From assembly GCA_016801845.1 (NCBI GenBank), contig CM028916.1:19033514-19097513 (forward strand): a stretch of DNA of 64,000 nucleotides, given 5' to 3'. This DNA comes from Polydactylus sextarius (Eukaryota > Chordata > Actinopteri > Polynemidae). Below the pieces are notes generated by a model. That model was not told the DNA's origin. It saw nothing but the letters and a program-made list of their open reading frames with translations, and searched no databases. Below are positions 24,273-36,575 of this stretch, in pieces; position 1 is the first letter of the stretch; every line of letters starts with the position of its first letter. The position numbers and the translations under genes were made by a program.

Positions 24273-25020
24273 AGGGGTACTCCAGCGATTTACTGTTGCA
24301 CTTCCAAAAGTTGCAGCAAAGGCTGAGATATCCTGAGCTGACTTTTAGTGCCTAGTATGGGTCAATTTCCAAAAAAAGGATCGATCCTATATTACCCATA
24401 ATGCAACTTAATCGCATCTCCTCTCAGACCTGCCGAACTTCTAAATCAATCTGTCGCACAAACCTGTAGTTCATGACTATCTTAAGTACGATTAAGTAGG
24501 CGTGTATTGTAAAACTTAGTATAGATTAAAATCTCAGTGAAGTGCAAACCTGTAGCAGAGCTGAGGTGCTGTGGTTTCTTACTGTGTCATGGCTCTGTGC
24601 TTCTGCTATAATGCGTCTGTCAGACTCAGCAGTTTCCTGGGAAAATGCAAAACTGACTCATGTCTATCAGCTTCGCAGCATCAGTAAAAAAAAAAAAACA
24701 CAAATTATGAGCCGTTTACCCCGTTCTGCCACTCGATGCTGCTGATTTGTGGGCGTCACCGTTGTGGCTCTTAGTTTGTTAGTCAGGTGACAGGGTGGTT
24801 GACTATTGACCTAAAACAAGTCCCTCTTTGTATTTATGGAACATGTAACATGAATAAAGATAATTTAAAACCAAAATTTAGCCTGACCCAACACTACACT
24901 CCAGATAATAACAAACTCATGTCAAAGCAGTGATAATCCTGGTCACATTGCCACAGCCACTGATGACACTGTTTTAGGTAGTGCATGTTTTCATGTGTAA
25001 AATCGATGGAGTGCCCCTTT
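24273..25020. mobile_element. Non-autonomous DNA transposon in clstn2 3' UTR
   Basis: The left end aggggtactccagcgattta (24273-24292) is an imperfect inverted repeat of the right end, which ends in aatcgatggagtgcccctt at about 25001-25019. About 17 of 20 positions agree. The inner text, including acccataatgcaact near 24397, resembles a repeat seen in many teleost genomes. No protein is encoded. A clear target-site duplication is not visible. Confidence 0.6.
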
Positions 25021-25600
25021 AAAATAAAGACCCTCTGAGAAACTTTGCTAAACTTTGCTGGAGAAAAGAAGCAGAGAGATTGATTTATTTTACTGGCGTT
25101 GTTACGTCCACAGTCCTGCACAGCTTCTCCAGGACCAAAAGCAGAAGTGGAAATTTCATTGATATCAATTCTGTCTTGTATCATCGTTGTATCAGATTAA
25201 GTAAATCACCACAGAGAAAAATCCCAGTTTGATCCCATGAGTTTGTCTTCACTGATTGATCTAAATGAAACTTCTTACCCCTTTGACATTCACCGCCCTC
25301 GTGTTAAAGACAGCTTGAGCTGCTCCATCTCCTGTTCACCTTTCCTTCCCTCTGTCGGCCTTTAAGCACCTGTGATCGTGATGTCATCATTGTGAAAACA
25401 ACTGCCTTGTTTCCCTTTGTCATATTGTGCTTCTAAAAGATTAAAGAGGAAAAAAAAAAGATTCTTTTACATATAAAAACAAACCCTGTAAAAATGCTCA
25501 AGACAGTTATTTTATATATGTTTCTTTTTCTTTTTGTAAACAAAATGGTTGGGATCTCTCTCTCTTTAGTGGTCATCCCACTGCTTTCTGTATATTGACC

Positions 25601-25606
25601 AATAAA
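25601..25606 (+). terminator. clstn2: Probable clstn2 polyadenylation signal
   Basis: A perfect AATAAA sits in ttgaccAATAAAgacttg and is followed by a T-rich segment, the usual arrangement of a vertebrate cleavage site. Confidence 0.55.
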
Positions 25607-26956
25607 GACTTGTTTTAGACTCTACACTGCTCTCCTTCCAGTTTCTACAGCAGATGTCTGAAGAGACTGTATGTTTACTTCTGGACTTACAAATGACACA
25701 AATCATAAACTGTCAGTATAGATGTTGGCAAGCTCCTTGAATCCATCACATGTTGGCTGACTGTCAGCTTTTCATTTGTTTAATACGCTTACATAGACAG
25801 AGAGGGTATAATTTGTGCAAATGTGCAATTTCTTTTTTGCCAAAAAGCTGAGATGATCTTTCTACCACAGAGTAGATAGACATTAATATCTGATGCTCAT
25901 GTTCTGTTTGTCAAAAGAAAAAACTAAAGTAGATATTTTAGGAGATATTTCAGAGTTCATTTTTGATTTTAAACCATTTTACAAAGATGCTTCTGTCTGT
26001 GGTGTTGTACAAGTGAACTTCAGTCAGTGCTGCATAGTAACATTTGGCCTCTGCAAAATCTTCATTAGCGATACAAAAAACAAGCTGCAAAAAAGTACAA
26101 GTGCATGAACAACATCCCCAAGCGTTGTTGAGAACCAACAAATCTTATTAGCTCGTCTTTGATTGTAAGTGAATATTTACATTCAAGAGACCAAAAATTC
26201 ACGATTTGTAAGGTCAGAGTAACTTTGAGGTTCGTCAGAAAGCTTCAGTCTCATCAGAAAGCGACAGAAAATAAACGTTTACCTAATTTTCCACTTATGG
26301 ATCAAGAAAGTGTTTCTGATTCTGAGAGCAAATTTATATCACTTTGAGTCTGAGTCCAAGTAAAAGTTTGAGCAACATTTGAAAATATGAGACATCACAT
26401 CCAAAAGGCCTGACGTTATACAATTCATTCTGGACGTTTCTAATATAACATGTTCAAAAGAAGGTGAGGTCATCTTGATCCTGACCTTTGACCTCTCATC
26501 TCTGCCCACCAAAACATAATCAGTTTCTGATAAATAATGTATTATTTAAAAAGGAATAAAAACAACAACAACCCTGTTGCCAGTGCAGGAGTATAAACAT
26601 ATAGTTTTGTTTACAGGTCTCTAAAAACCCTTCAGAGAAAAATCACACCTCACAAATGACAGATATGTAATATTTTCCACTAAAGAAATTAAAACCAGAC
26701 AGTTTACACAAGTTAAGATATGAACATATATATAACAGTTATCATATATATCTATTGATTTCAGATGGCACTGAGAGACAAAGGACAGAGGGAACCGTAG
26801 GCTCACATCAACTCATGCAGTATTTATATTTCTTCACTGGCTCTGAAACATTGAATGTGGGGCTAAAAATACCCACTCGCATACTGCATTTCATGATGTA
26901 ACTTTTTGTAACAATGTAGTGATTCACACCATAAAGTAAATAATTCTTTTTTGTAT

Positions 26957-27020
26957 GCCTCCACACCAGTGACAGTCGTTACCGGAGGCATTATGTTTTG
27001 CCGTTGTCCATCCATTTTAT
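26957..27020 (+). repeat. Teleost dispersed repeat fragment
   Basis: The sequence gcctcc...accggaggcattatgttttg followed by gttgtccatcc is the opening of a repeat common in spiny-finned fish. Only this end is preserved, so its class is not decided here. Confidence 0.35.
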
Positions 27021-28015
27021 ACCTTTCTCACCTTATAATACTTTAGGTGAATTTTTAAGGCAAAAAAGAATTCACAAATGAATTCACAGTTTTACTTCAC
27101 TGCACTCAGTTTAATTTTAAAAATAAAAAATGTGTTGCAGTAAACAACATTCCTGACACTTTTCGGTCTGGCTCACATCACATCACATGCCGGTTCATTC
27201 ATGAAGTCTTGCTGACTAACCTTCATCTCAGTTCATCCATTAAATGCTCAGTGTTTGGGCAGATAGTGAAGAGTTGCAGCTCTGCTCACAACAGTGCTGA
27301 CTCTTTATTTCTACACTCAGCGGTGCCCTGAGGATGAAGGAATACAATCCACTAATTAGTAGCTTAATGTGCCTTTTTAACTGATGAGCACCACATGTTC
27401 AATAACACTCCAATGGAGCTGATGTGATGAAGTGTTGTTGACTTTGTTCATCTTCTTTTTACTTGTGTTTTTTAACTTTTTTTTCTAACTTTTTTTTTTA
27501 ACTTGCTCATGAGTAAGAACTTTCATTTAGAATCCAGTCTATGAACTTGAAGGAATGATTGTATATTATTCATAAGTGAATATGTTGTGTTTTGGACAGT
27601 TGGCTATGAGGCATAGCTTTGGGCTTTAGGCAATTGTTGTTGTTAAAGACCATAGTGAAAAGAATATCAGCTAACACTGACATAAACACCTGATTAGTTG
27701 ATCCTTACAACTTGGGCATACTTAGGTATTTAATATTGCATGTCCATATAAGTGGTGACATGGATGAAGCAGAACAGATGTCAAAATACACAACTGTAGT
27801 CTAGATTATGGTCCATGGTCTAAGAACATTAGATCTTATATTTTCTATGATGTAAATTAACAGTAGCTCACATATTTTATTTGATTAATTACATTCTGAT
27901 ATAAAGTATTGATATACTTCTCTAAGATCCAAAACGTGCATATATTTGTGTGTGTTGGCTCATGATAAGGACACATAGTATTTTTTATTTGTGGAGCAAA
28001 TTGTATACACACAAC

Positions 28016-28330
28016 ATAAGATAGTATAGTATGGTATAGTATCAACTTTATTGTCAAATATGCCGTATATGCAAGACACACAGCATGAATGAAATTTCAG
28101 TCATCTCAGAACCACAGTGCAACATAAAACATTGACAAGACAAGACAATAAATAAAGTTAGTGTGTTGTAGTACGTTATAGTTCGTTGTATTGGTCAGAT
28201 TGTGCAGTCCTGGGTTCAGTGTGTGTGAATGTTGGGGGGGTCTGTGGGGATGACCTGATGTCAGATGTTTAAGTGGAAGTTGGGGGTGGGCAGGTAGAGT
28301 CTGGGGGTGGGTAGAGCAGGGAGGGAGGGA
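28016..28330 (-). mobile_element. L2-like LINE 3' tail region
   Basis: On the minus strand, aatttcattcatgctgtgtg, tgacaataaagttg and an actatac-type tandem tail form an L2-like 3' end. The tail end lies near 28020. The sequence towards 28330 (caagacaagacaataaataa and onward) resembles the associated LINE 3' region. Confidence 0.45.
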
Positions 28331-31300
28331 TTATCATATGTCTATACTCATATGTGTCTGTACACGCACACGCACACACACACACACCTAGCCATGTGAC
28401 AGCCATGACCATGACATGAACCAAAAAACAAAACAAAACAAAAAAAAAAAAAAAACATCAGCGCTGATACCCACAGGAATACACTTGTCTTGGTGAGGCC
28501 GGGCGGTACAGTCCCCACTACAAGGTCAGAGGAGCTTTACAGACTTGTGACCTTGTTTTCTTGTCATCCCTGTTTATTTTCTCCTGTTTCCAGCTCCTCT
28601 CTTTTCCTGTGGAGACCTGTCTCCTGCTTCAGAAGAAGCTGTGCTTTTTGATTAACTGCAGGAGTTTGGATGTTGTTTGTTATCGTCGGGTGCGTGTGGG
28701 CTACAAATGACTAACGACTTCTCGAAATAAGAATCATATGCCTCATTTTATATAATCGCCTCCACAATTATGTGACATTTTTCATGACTTGAAGGCAGAG
28801 CTGGAGTCTCCTCTTCCTTCAGTGCTTTTATTTGTTCAAACTTTCTATTGGTTCATTGAAAACACTGCAGATGTGATGGCAGCTCGAGCCAAAACAGCCT
28901 GTGCAGGCCCAGATGGTCACAGTCATAACAGTTTTATTTGACGAGCAACTTGGCTTAAGCAACCAAGTTGGCAGCTCGTAATGTTTGTCTCTCTCAGCAT
29001 GTTCGTTCAGTGAGTCACTTCTTATGTGAAAGCTGACGACAGAAAGATGAAATACTGAAGAACATCAGTGCTGTTTTTTCCACCGTTTCTCCAATTGATG
29101 TGTTAATCAGGAAAAACATCTTTTTTTTTCATGGGGTTTACTCCACTCAGAAGACAAAGTATCCTCCCTCCAGTAGTGCTCTGTGTCGTGGACACTTTTC
29201 ACACCTCAGCTTCCTGCCAAAGGCCCAGAATAGAAATAAAATGCATCAGTGTTAAAATATGAAATGAAACCGAGGCAGCGTCAGTTCCTGTGTGTGCAGA
29301 GTTTAAGCAGACAGAGTGTTTTTCACTCAATGTTCTTGACACCTGATAGGAAATGGACAAGGGGAGGAAGCTTTAATACAATTACAGTTAAGTATAAACA
29401 TAAGAGGAGACTGACCTCTGTCAGTGAACACTGACAATATCAAGAACACAGACATTATTTAGGTCTGTAGTCATATTCACTGGACCTGTTTTAGATGATC
29501 TGAGAGCTGTCATAAAAAAAAAAAAAAAAAAGAGCTACTCTGTAAAGGATAAAAGCTGCACTTGAAACTTGAAGAGGATGGAAATCAAATCAAAGGAAGC
29601 AGTAGACAGATGATCTCAGATGTTTATGTCGCCTTAGTCTGTAACAGAGGACCCCGCCTCCATGATCCTCCATGATGATACAAACATGGCAGTTTGTCTC
29701 CAATGAGCAGCAACGCTGACACAGTGAAGAGATAACTGACGGTGAGGGTGAGGACATATCCCTCCATCAACAGCTGCTGGATCCCTGATAGTTTGATAAC
29801 TGCACAAGGTTTATAGTCCGCAACAAAACACTGGAAACATGAGCAAAATCTAGTGATGAAATCAGACTGATTCTTAGAAATGTAGTAGAGATGGAGCCTG
29901 TATGTGCTCTGTGTTTTACCGATTACTCAGAGATTTTTATTTCTTTTAAAAATAAAACAGATTTATGAGGTTGGATGTGATGGCAGGTCATTCTGTGCTG
30001 ACTGAATTAATGCTTTTGTTGTATTTGTTGTTTTTATTTCTATATATTCTATGTATTATTAATTGCAGTGTGCTAGACTGCATCCTGTTTTTATTTTACT
30101 TGACAGAACATTGTTTATCATTAGATACTATAAAGTTAATTGTAACCCTTTTATTCCATGAATAAGAATGGATTTGTGAAAAATGTTAAAACAAATTTTA
30201 AAACAATCAGCAGCTGACTATTTTCGCTGGAAGGCCAATGTTGAGGGTGCGAGCATCTATTAACCAACCACTGCTTTATAATGTACAGTTTTACGATCTT
30301 ATTTGCCAGCGAGCCGTGTTCTCATTTCTTTTGTTTACAACCTTCCCCTCCTTGTTTAGAGAATTTCATCAGGCACAACGTGGTGTGACTTCAGTTTTCA
30401 GCTGCATCGTTAGTAAACTGGTGTTTGTTTATTGTCTTCTGTCTCCACACTTACAAGACTGTTATAAATCACTCTGTGCAGCATTTCAAAGTTGAACTCC
30501 AGGGTCCTACAACACACAGCCCCGTTGAGTTTACGTGTCAGTGAGTGAGTAGGAAAATAAATAAAGCCGCTTGCCATCACACTGATCCCGGACCTGTTAA
30601 ACTGTCTCTGAACTACAGTGTCAGGATCGAGACCGAGGAGCATCATTGACACAGTCTGCTTTCACTTTCCAAAACATCAGACCTCTGTGTGTTTAGTTGA
30701 AGTGAGCCAGGACCAACGATGCTTTTGTAACTGATTCCACATCGTGCAGCAGAAATATGAAGCCAGCAACTGCACCTGACTCTCACTGAGGTCTGCGTTC
30801 TCACTCTGACACTGTGGTGTCCTGCAGTTTCTGAGTGCGTCGATATCTCTCTGGGCTGAGTGTGTGAGTGTGAGCCGCTCGTACAGCTGCAGGAGCTGAT
30901 GAGCCGTGTGTTGGTTGTTTACATTGCAGAGTGGAAACTGCACACTTGACAACTGGGAGAGCTTACGAGCTAATAGTTTACGGCCCAATTTTCCTCACCG
31001 AGGCCTCCCTCCCTCAGCAGATTAAATGCTCCCTCAAACACAATTAAAGATGCTCACAGTGTGTCAGTGCTGGTTGAACCATCAGGCTCTTCTGGATCTT
31101 ACTGCAGCTTTGTCTGGTGTTTTTATGTGTCAGATGTATTTTGGATAACAGCCAGGTTGTTTTTTGTTTTTGTTCACACAAAAAGATGGTTTAAGGGGGG
31201 AAAAAAAAGACAATTGAACATTTTTCAAATTCACTTGGCTTTTATTCACATTTCATATCTGTTGACATCTCAACTGCCTGTCCATACATTCTGTCACTTT

Positions 31301-31604
31301 TCTCTCATGGTCCTTTTCTAAGAATCGTAATTGATGGAAACATCAGTAAGACCACCACCATCACTAATTATAATAATATCAAAATAATTATAATAATAAA
31401 ATAATAATAATAATTAATAAAAGCAGCATTGAATAAACTAGTTTTGATTTCTCTCCCTTCATCGCCAACATCTTTGTATTACATTTACCTGAATGTAACC
31501 ATCACTTATCAGTTAAAAACAAACACAGAACTAGCTTGTGTTAAGTAAACATCACCATCATAATCATCATTCTACCATCATCAGTATCAGACTCCACACT
31601 CACA

Positions 31605-31637
31605 ATAATATTAATAATAATAATAATAATAATAATG
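31605..31637. repeat. (TAA)n microsatellite
   Basis: ATA/TAA units; further looser TAA-rich sequence lies at about 31373-31430. Confidence 0.9.
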
Positions 31638-33241
31638 ATGTAGGATACAAACTCAGAAGTAAAAAAAAAGTGACTCAAGCCTTTTTAAGAAAGAAAACAT
31701 GATGCGTGCGTGTGTGTGTATGTGTGTGTTTGTGCATTGGTCGTCTGCATCCTACAGTATCTGCTGCTGCATCAGCAGGTCTCTTCCTACATCCTGCTCA
31801 GGCTTTTATTATAGATCCAGTGAATCTAGATCTGCTCTGGTCCTGCTTGTTTATTTGTTTATTGTTTGTCTGTTTGTTTGTGGTCATTAAGACAGTTGTG
31901 CGGAGAGCAGACAGATACTGTATGGTACCAGTGAGCTACAGCAGGGTGCTACGAACAACAGCAGGTGAGGCTCCTCATGGTGCCAATAGCATATTAGCAC
32001 TAGTTGCACAGCGGCAGACCACGACCTCCGGCTCCCACAGACACATTCGTACAATCCATGGCTTCTGTGAAATACTTTGGTCATGAATGACATCATAATG
32101 CGTGGTTTTAGTGTTGTGTGAGGAATGTTTGTCAGAGCAGCTTAATGCTGCTTTAAACCGCCAACGGTTTAGTCCCATTTGTTTCTGTAAAGCCCCTTTC
32201 AGACATGTAGCTCTTCGTGTGAAAACCACGATCTCAGTCTTGATCAGGTGGATCTGGTGCCAGCGCTGCAAATCCGTCTCACCTGAATATTGTCACGTTA
32301 GCATAAAGTCTGCTGCAGTGTGCACAGAGAGCGATCATGTGTCCTACAGGATAGTTTCCAATCTGATCAGTCTGTCAGACTCTTAATAAATAACTTAAAT
32401 ACCTATACAAGTTTTTGTGTTTTTTTTTAAACGTCTAAACTGTTTTATTAAGTTATGAAATTACAGAGGACTATTTGAAATGATTTTTTTTTTTTTTTAA
32501 ATTCTAATGTCACATCAAACTAAAAAAAAATGATTCATGTGGCAAAAGAGGTAGAGTAGAAACCCACAACATTCATAATTAGACCTGGTGGTATGTTCCA
32601 GGAGAAGACACCATGCTCCCTGCATTGATGAAATGAAGAATATACTGTATATAGAAATGCTTTTCATGCCACATATACGCAGACGAGCATCCAATGTAAC
32701 ATCCTCTCATTCTGTATGCGTGCACTGTCGGATGTTACAGTATTAAACAGGCCTCAGAGTAAAATAAATGTTGAAAATAAATAGATGAATGATGAAACTG
32801 ACGAGTGGGATGATCACACTGACGATTATTAAGACTTTTAAGATGAATTTCAAAATCCATCTCTGATGCACTTCTCTAACATTATTACAATTACAACTCT
32901 ACTGCTCCTTTGACTTATTCTATGTCTGAAAAGGGCTCAACTATCACCAAATGTCTGTATAAAGCCAGGAGATCAGCTGAACTGTCTCCCTGCAGCCACG
33001 CTTCTGTCTGTTCTGTCTGCACTGTGAGCTTTTGGTCGGGCCCCCGAGTCATCACATAAAAATAACATTAGTGCTAAAATCCTCTTGGACGTCCAGGCTG
33101 TGCAGCCTGTCACCTGTGTCAGTGGAGACCATGAATACACACAATGGCATCCGACTCAATGATGCGGTCACTGACGGTAAGTCAGAAAGGCCTCCAGGGA
33201 TATAGGATTAGTGTGCTTTCTCAGCGCAGTTTTTATTCTCA

Positions 33242-33255
33242 TCACTAGGTGGCAG
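33242..33255 (+). promoter_or_regulatory. CTCF-like motif
   Basis: The sequence tCACTAGGTGGCAG matches the vertebrate CTCF core CCACTAGGTGGCAG at 13 of 14 positions. It sits just past the spsb4 stop codon, between two convergent genes. Occupancy cannot be judged from sequence. Confidence 0.35.
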
Positions 33256-33637
33256 TGGTCATCTTACCACCGTCTCTCTAACAACCACTTGACCATACCG
33301 TGCCATCAGAAGATGATGGGCTTGTGAGACACTGATGGGATACCATCATCTATAATTTATTTAAAGTCCAAAATAAATGAAAGAGCAGCTCGGAAATCCA
33401 GAAGAGGACGGTGCTGTCCTGTTCTTGGTGTGAAAGCCTGGACCTCTACCGTCAGTCCATCCACCAGTCTTCTATCCATCCTTGTATAAATCCATCTTTT
33501 GTTGAGCTTTGGTGCTCTCAGGAGTGGACATCCTCTCTTTGCATCTTTTTTAAATAACCTCTTTCATCCATCCATCTTCAGACTTCCCGGTGGTCTGTTT
33601 GTGTCCTTGTGCTCCCAGTTTCCTCTGCTGGTATCAG

Positions 33638-33765
33638 TCACTGGTACTGGAGGTAATTTTTGAGAGACTGGGGCAGAGGGAGGCTCTCGATCTCCTGAAG
33701 TCGTTCCCGACCCAACGCCAGGCGCGCTGCACGCCGACACAGGTCCATCAGAGGAAGAGGTTCAG
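33638..33765 (-). CDS. spsb4: SPSB4 last coding exon (SOCS box)
   Basis: Read on the minus strand, an acceptor ending ttccag is followed by two bases completing a proline, then EPLPLMDLCRRAARLALGRE, RLQEIESLPLPQSLKNYLQY, Q and a stop (33638-33640). This is the C-terminal SOCS box of the SPRY domain/SOCS box proteins. LMDLCRRAAR is the Elongin B/C box and LPLP the Cullin-5 box. The ending SLKNYLQYQ points to SPSB4, since SPSB1 as I recall ends in SLKAYLLYQ. SPSB1/2/4 are substrate receptors of Cullin-RING ubiquitin ligases that recognise short D/E-N-N-N-type motifs such as the one in inducible NO synthase. A longer open frame to 33907 is intron read-through. Confidence 0.95.
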
Positions 33766-36535
33766 CTGGAAATAGAGAAAGGACCAGACAGTTAGAAGAG
33801 GGTAGTAGATGAATGTGAGAAAAACGCTTCACTTCATTATTTAAAGAGTGTGAGTTGTGGCGGTTTGAATAGGTTTGCAGATACGTTTGTGTTTTATACT
33901 TGCACATGTTTTATATATGATACATAACACATCTTTGTATTTGTTATGCATGAATGGAGGAGAGGGTTGCAGAAAGTATGACGCACAACCTCACCGACAC
34001 ACGCGCGCGTACGCTACCAATCATATAGACACATTACATCATCTGTCACGCTGAGTAAAATAACCTTTTTTAACAGGAAGGTAGTGAAACTGAAAAACTG
34101 TAAATTATAATCTATTCCTACTAGTCATGTAACTCTGTTACATGACTCCTCTATACTTCAAGTTCACCTTCAAATGAAGGGTTAAAAAGGCAACAGATAC
34201 TGGAGGCTGTGGTCTGAGCTGCAGGTCAAACAGACCACAGGGAGGAGGAAGACGAGGAGGAGGAAGGTGCTTTAGAAGGATCCAGTCGCTGGTGTTGCTG
34301 TCTCTTGGATGACAGTCATACAAATGCCTCATATGATGCAACCGGACACATCCAGCTGTAACCTTGTCTGGCCTGGATGTTCAACTCTTAAATGTCCTGT
34401 CTCTTCACATCATAGTCACAATTCTTGAGTAATCAGATGTCTGGGATCAATATACTGTTATCAGTTTTGTGACTGAACCAGTGACTACAATGCTCCCAGT
34501 TCAGAGCAGGAAATACTTGTACACTAAACAGTATTGTTTCCAATAGGGTGTGCAGTGATGTGAATTTGTGATTAAATGTGAGTGATGATGACGTCGTTGA
34601 TTTCATTGGCTCAGTTCTTGTACATTCCTCAGATGAATTTAGTTATCGTCAATGTTTTATCTGGCAGCACAAGACTTTTTAAATTATAACAAGCCTTCAC
34701 TTGTCCATATCTCAAAACCAGGAGAGCAGAAGTCGAAATAGGAGAGGAGCTCGACTGAGTCTGATATAACTGGATTTGATTGAGTAATAGTTCAGTAGAT
34801 GATCTGGATTTTGTGAGGCTGTATATTTGTTCATGTTTATTTAGATTTATTTTACCATCAAACCCAGAGGGTAAATGATAAAGACACACAAGACAATTAT
34901 CTACTCTTTGTCCTTCTCCCTTCACTGACTGTCAGCAACCTGTTCTCATGGCTCACTCCAAGTGGACTTTATAGTAATCATCAGTTTCAATTAATTGTAA
35001 TGACCATGCCTGATTGGCTTAATTAGCCAGCACAGCAGAATGGGAGGGAGCAGGGGACAGAGGGTGGACGGTGAACACCACAGTCCACCAAGCACCAAAG
35101 CACAAGCTGTGCTGTGCTGTATACACACAGGGTTTACTGCATTGAACTGTACATATATCAGTGTTTGGACTAAGTGACCCCCACAACAACATAATGGCAC
35201 CAAACCAGCAGCAGATTATAATGGAGGGAAATGGACAAATGGAGCAGAACGGCCACAAAAGAAGCCATTTAGGTGGAATAGAGGGGACATGGACACTGAA
35301 AATGGAAAAAGATAGATTGAAAAGACAAATTCAGAGTCAAACAGGAAAAGAGATTCAGACTGTGATAGAAAACAGGAGAAGACTGTCAGTGTTAAAGTTA
35401 CTATGCTTGAAAAAAAGACCTTTTGTCAATAGAGAATACTGTCTGGGATGATGTCTTCATCTTGGGACAGGTGGTAATTAGTGGCACACATCATCATTTC
35501 AAGGTGTGAAGTGCAGTGTGATCTTCCTGAGTGACATTAAAGGACAGCTAGTCTGTCAGTCTGTAGCTTCCAGCTGTTCTTGTTTAGGAAAAAAAAACAC
35601 ACACTGCCATCACCTGTTGTAATTCTGGATGTCCTCTACTACCTTCTCCTGTGGCTGCATCACTGTGTGTGTATGTGTTTTCAAGGTTAAACTAACAGTA
35701 TAGAGCCCAGCCTCCACAAACACACACACACTCACCTACACTTCATACATCTATTTCATCTCTACGTGTGTGTCCTTGCAGTGTCACACAGTCACGTTAA
35801 TCCGGATCCACAATTACCAGAGGAAAAGCTCCTCGCTCATGTGCAGTCACGATGACATGATGCTGACCTTTAGTTTGACCTCTTTGACTGTCAATTACAC
35901 CGCCATTATGAGAGCTGCTCTCATCACATTAATATTATATAGTGTGGATGAATGTTGTTGTACGGTGGCTAAGTGGCATCGACATCAAACACAATCAGCT
36001 GCAGATACAGGAAGTGATTCACATGAGATCTGAATGCATGAATGCTAAAGTTGGCTATTTTCATTATAAAGTCATCTGCTGAATAAAGGTGATTATTCAT
36101 GTCAGTGGAAAATGTGGAAGATTCTGAGAAAAATCTGAGAATGTGTTGATCTGAGGAGCAGGAACAAGCTAATGTTTGCTTGTTTCACATGAATAAAAAA
36201 AGCTATAAACAAAAACATGACACACATAATGGTTTAGTATAAACCTGTTATGATATATTCTACATTATACAAATAAATGGTCAGTCAGAGATGCTTCTAA
36301 TGAGATTTACTGAACAATTAACCCACTAATAAGGAGCGGCTCGCGGTGGGTCAGATAACTGACAGACTTTAATACAGTTAACAGTGTGATAGCTTGTAAA
36401 CACAACAGACTCTCATTAACTGCTCTAAATTAAAATGCAACAGAAATAAACAGTGATATGATATTGTAGCATCACTGCCTCCACATGAGCATTGTGTTGA
36501 ATGACAACACACAAACATATGACGTTTATACAGGT

Positions 36536-36536
<1 letters not shown>

Positions 36537-36573
<37 letters not shown>
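36537..36573. repeat. (CA)n microsatellite
   Basis: About 18 CA units followed by short interrupted CA sequence, in the spsb4 intron. Confidence 0.95.

Positions 36574-36575
<2 letters not shown>

Larger units (their letters stand above)
23133..25620 (+). other. clstn2: clstn2 3' UTR
   Basis: Sequence after the stop carries CA repeats (23188-23214), several possible AATAAA signals (near 23340, 24214, 24855 and 25022) and the most convincing one at 25601-25606, followed by a T/GT-rich stretch. The inner part, 24273-25020, is a DNA-transposon-like insertion. The UTR extent is inferred from the signal and not from a transcript. Confidence 0.55.
25621..31240. other. Intergenic gap between convergent genes
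   Basis: No gene is recognisable here. It contains a teleost repeat fragment at 26957-27020, an L2-like LINE tail on the minus strand at about 28016-28330, (CA)n near 28366-28387 and A-rich runs near 28441 and 29514. Open frames are short and lack family resemblance. Mammalian TRIM42 and SLC25A36, which I recall lying between CLSTN2 and SPSB4 in human, are not seen. Confidence 0.6.
31241..33637 (-). other. spsb4: Possible spsb4 3' UTR
   Basis: The stretch lies directly after the spsb4 stop codon on the minus strand. A TTTATT (AATAAA on the minus strand) at 31241-31246 is a candidate 3' end, but several other candidates exist, for example at 33232. It contains ATA/TAA repeats at about 31373-31430 and 31605-31637. 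The exact UTR end cannot be fixed by eye. Confidence 0.3.

Noticed and set aside
33766..33907. Upstream extension of the SPSB4 SOCS-box frame
   Set aside because: It lies beyond a clear ttccag acceptor and does not resemble SPSB sequence; the SPRY exon at 63907-64000 supplies the correct upstream sequence.
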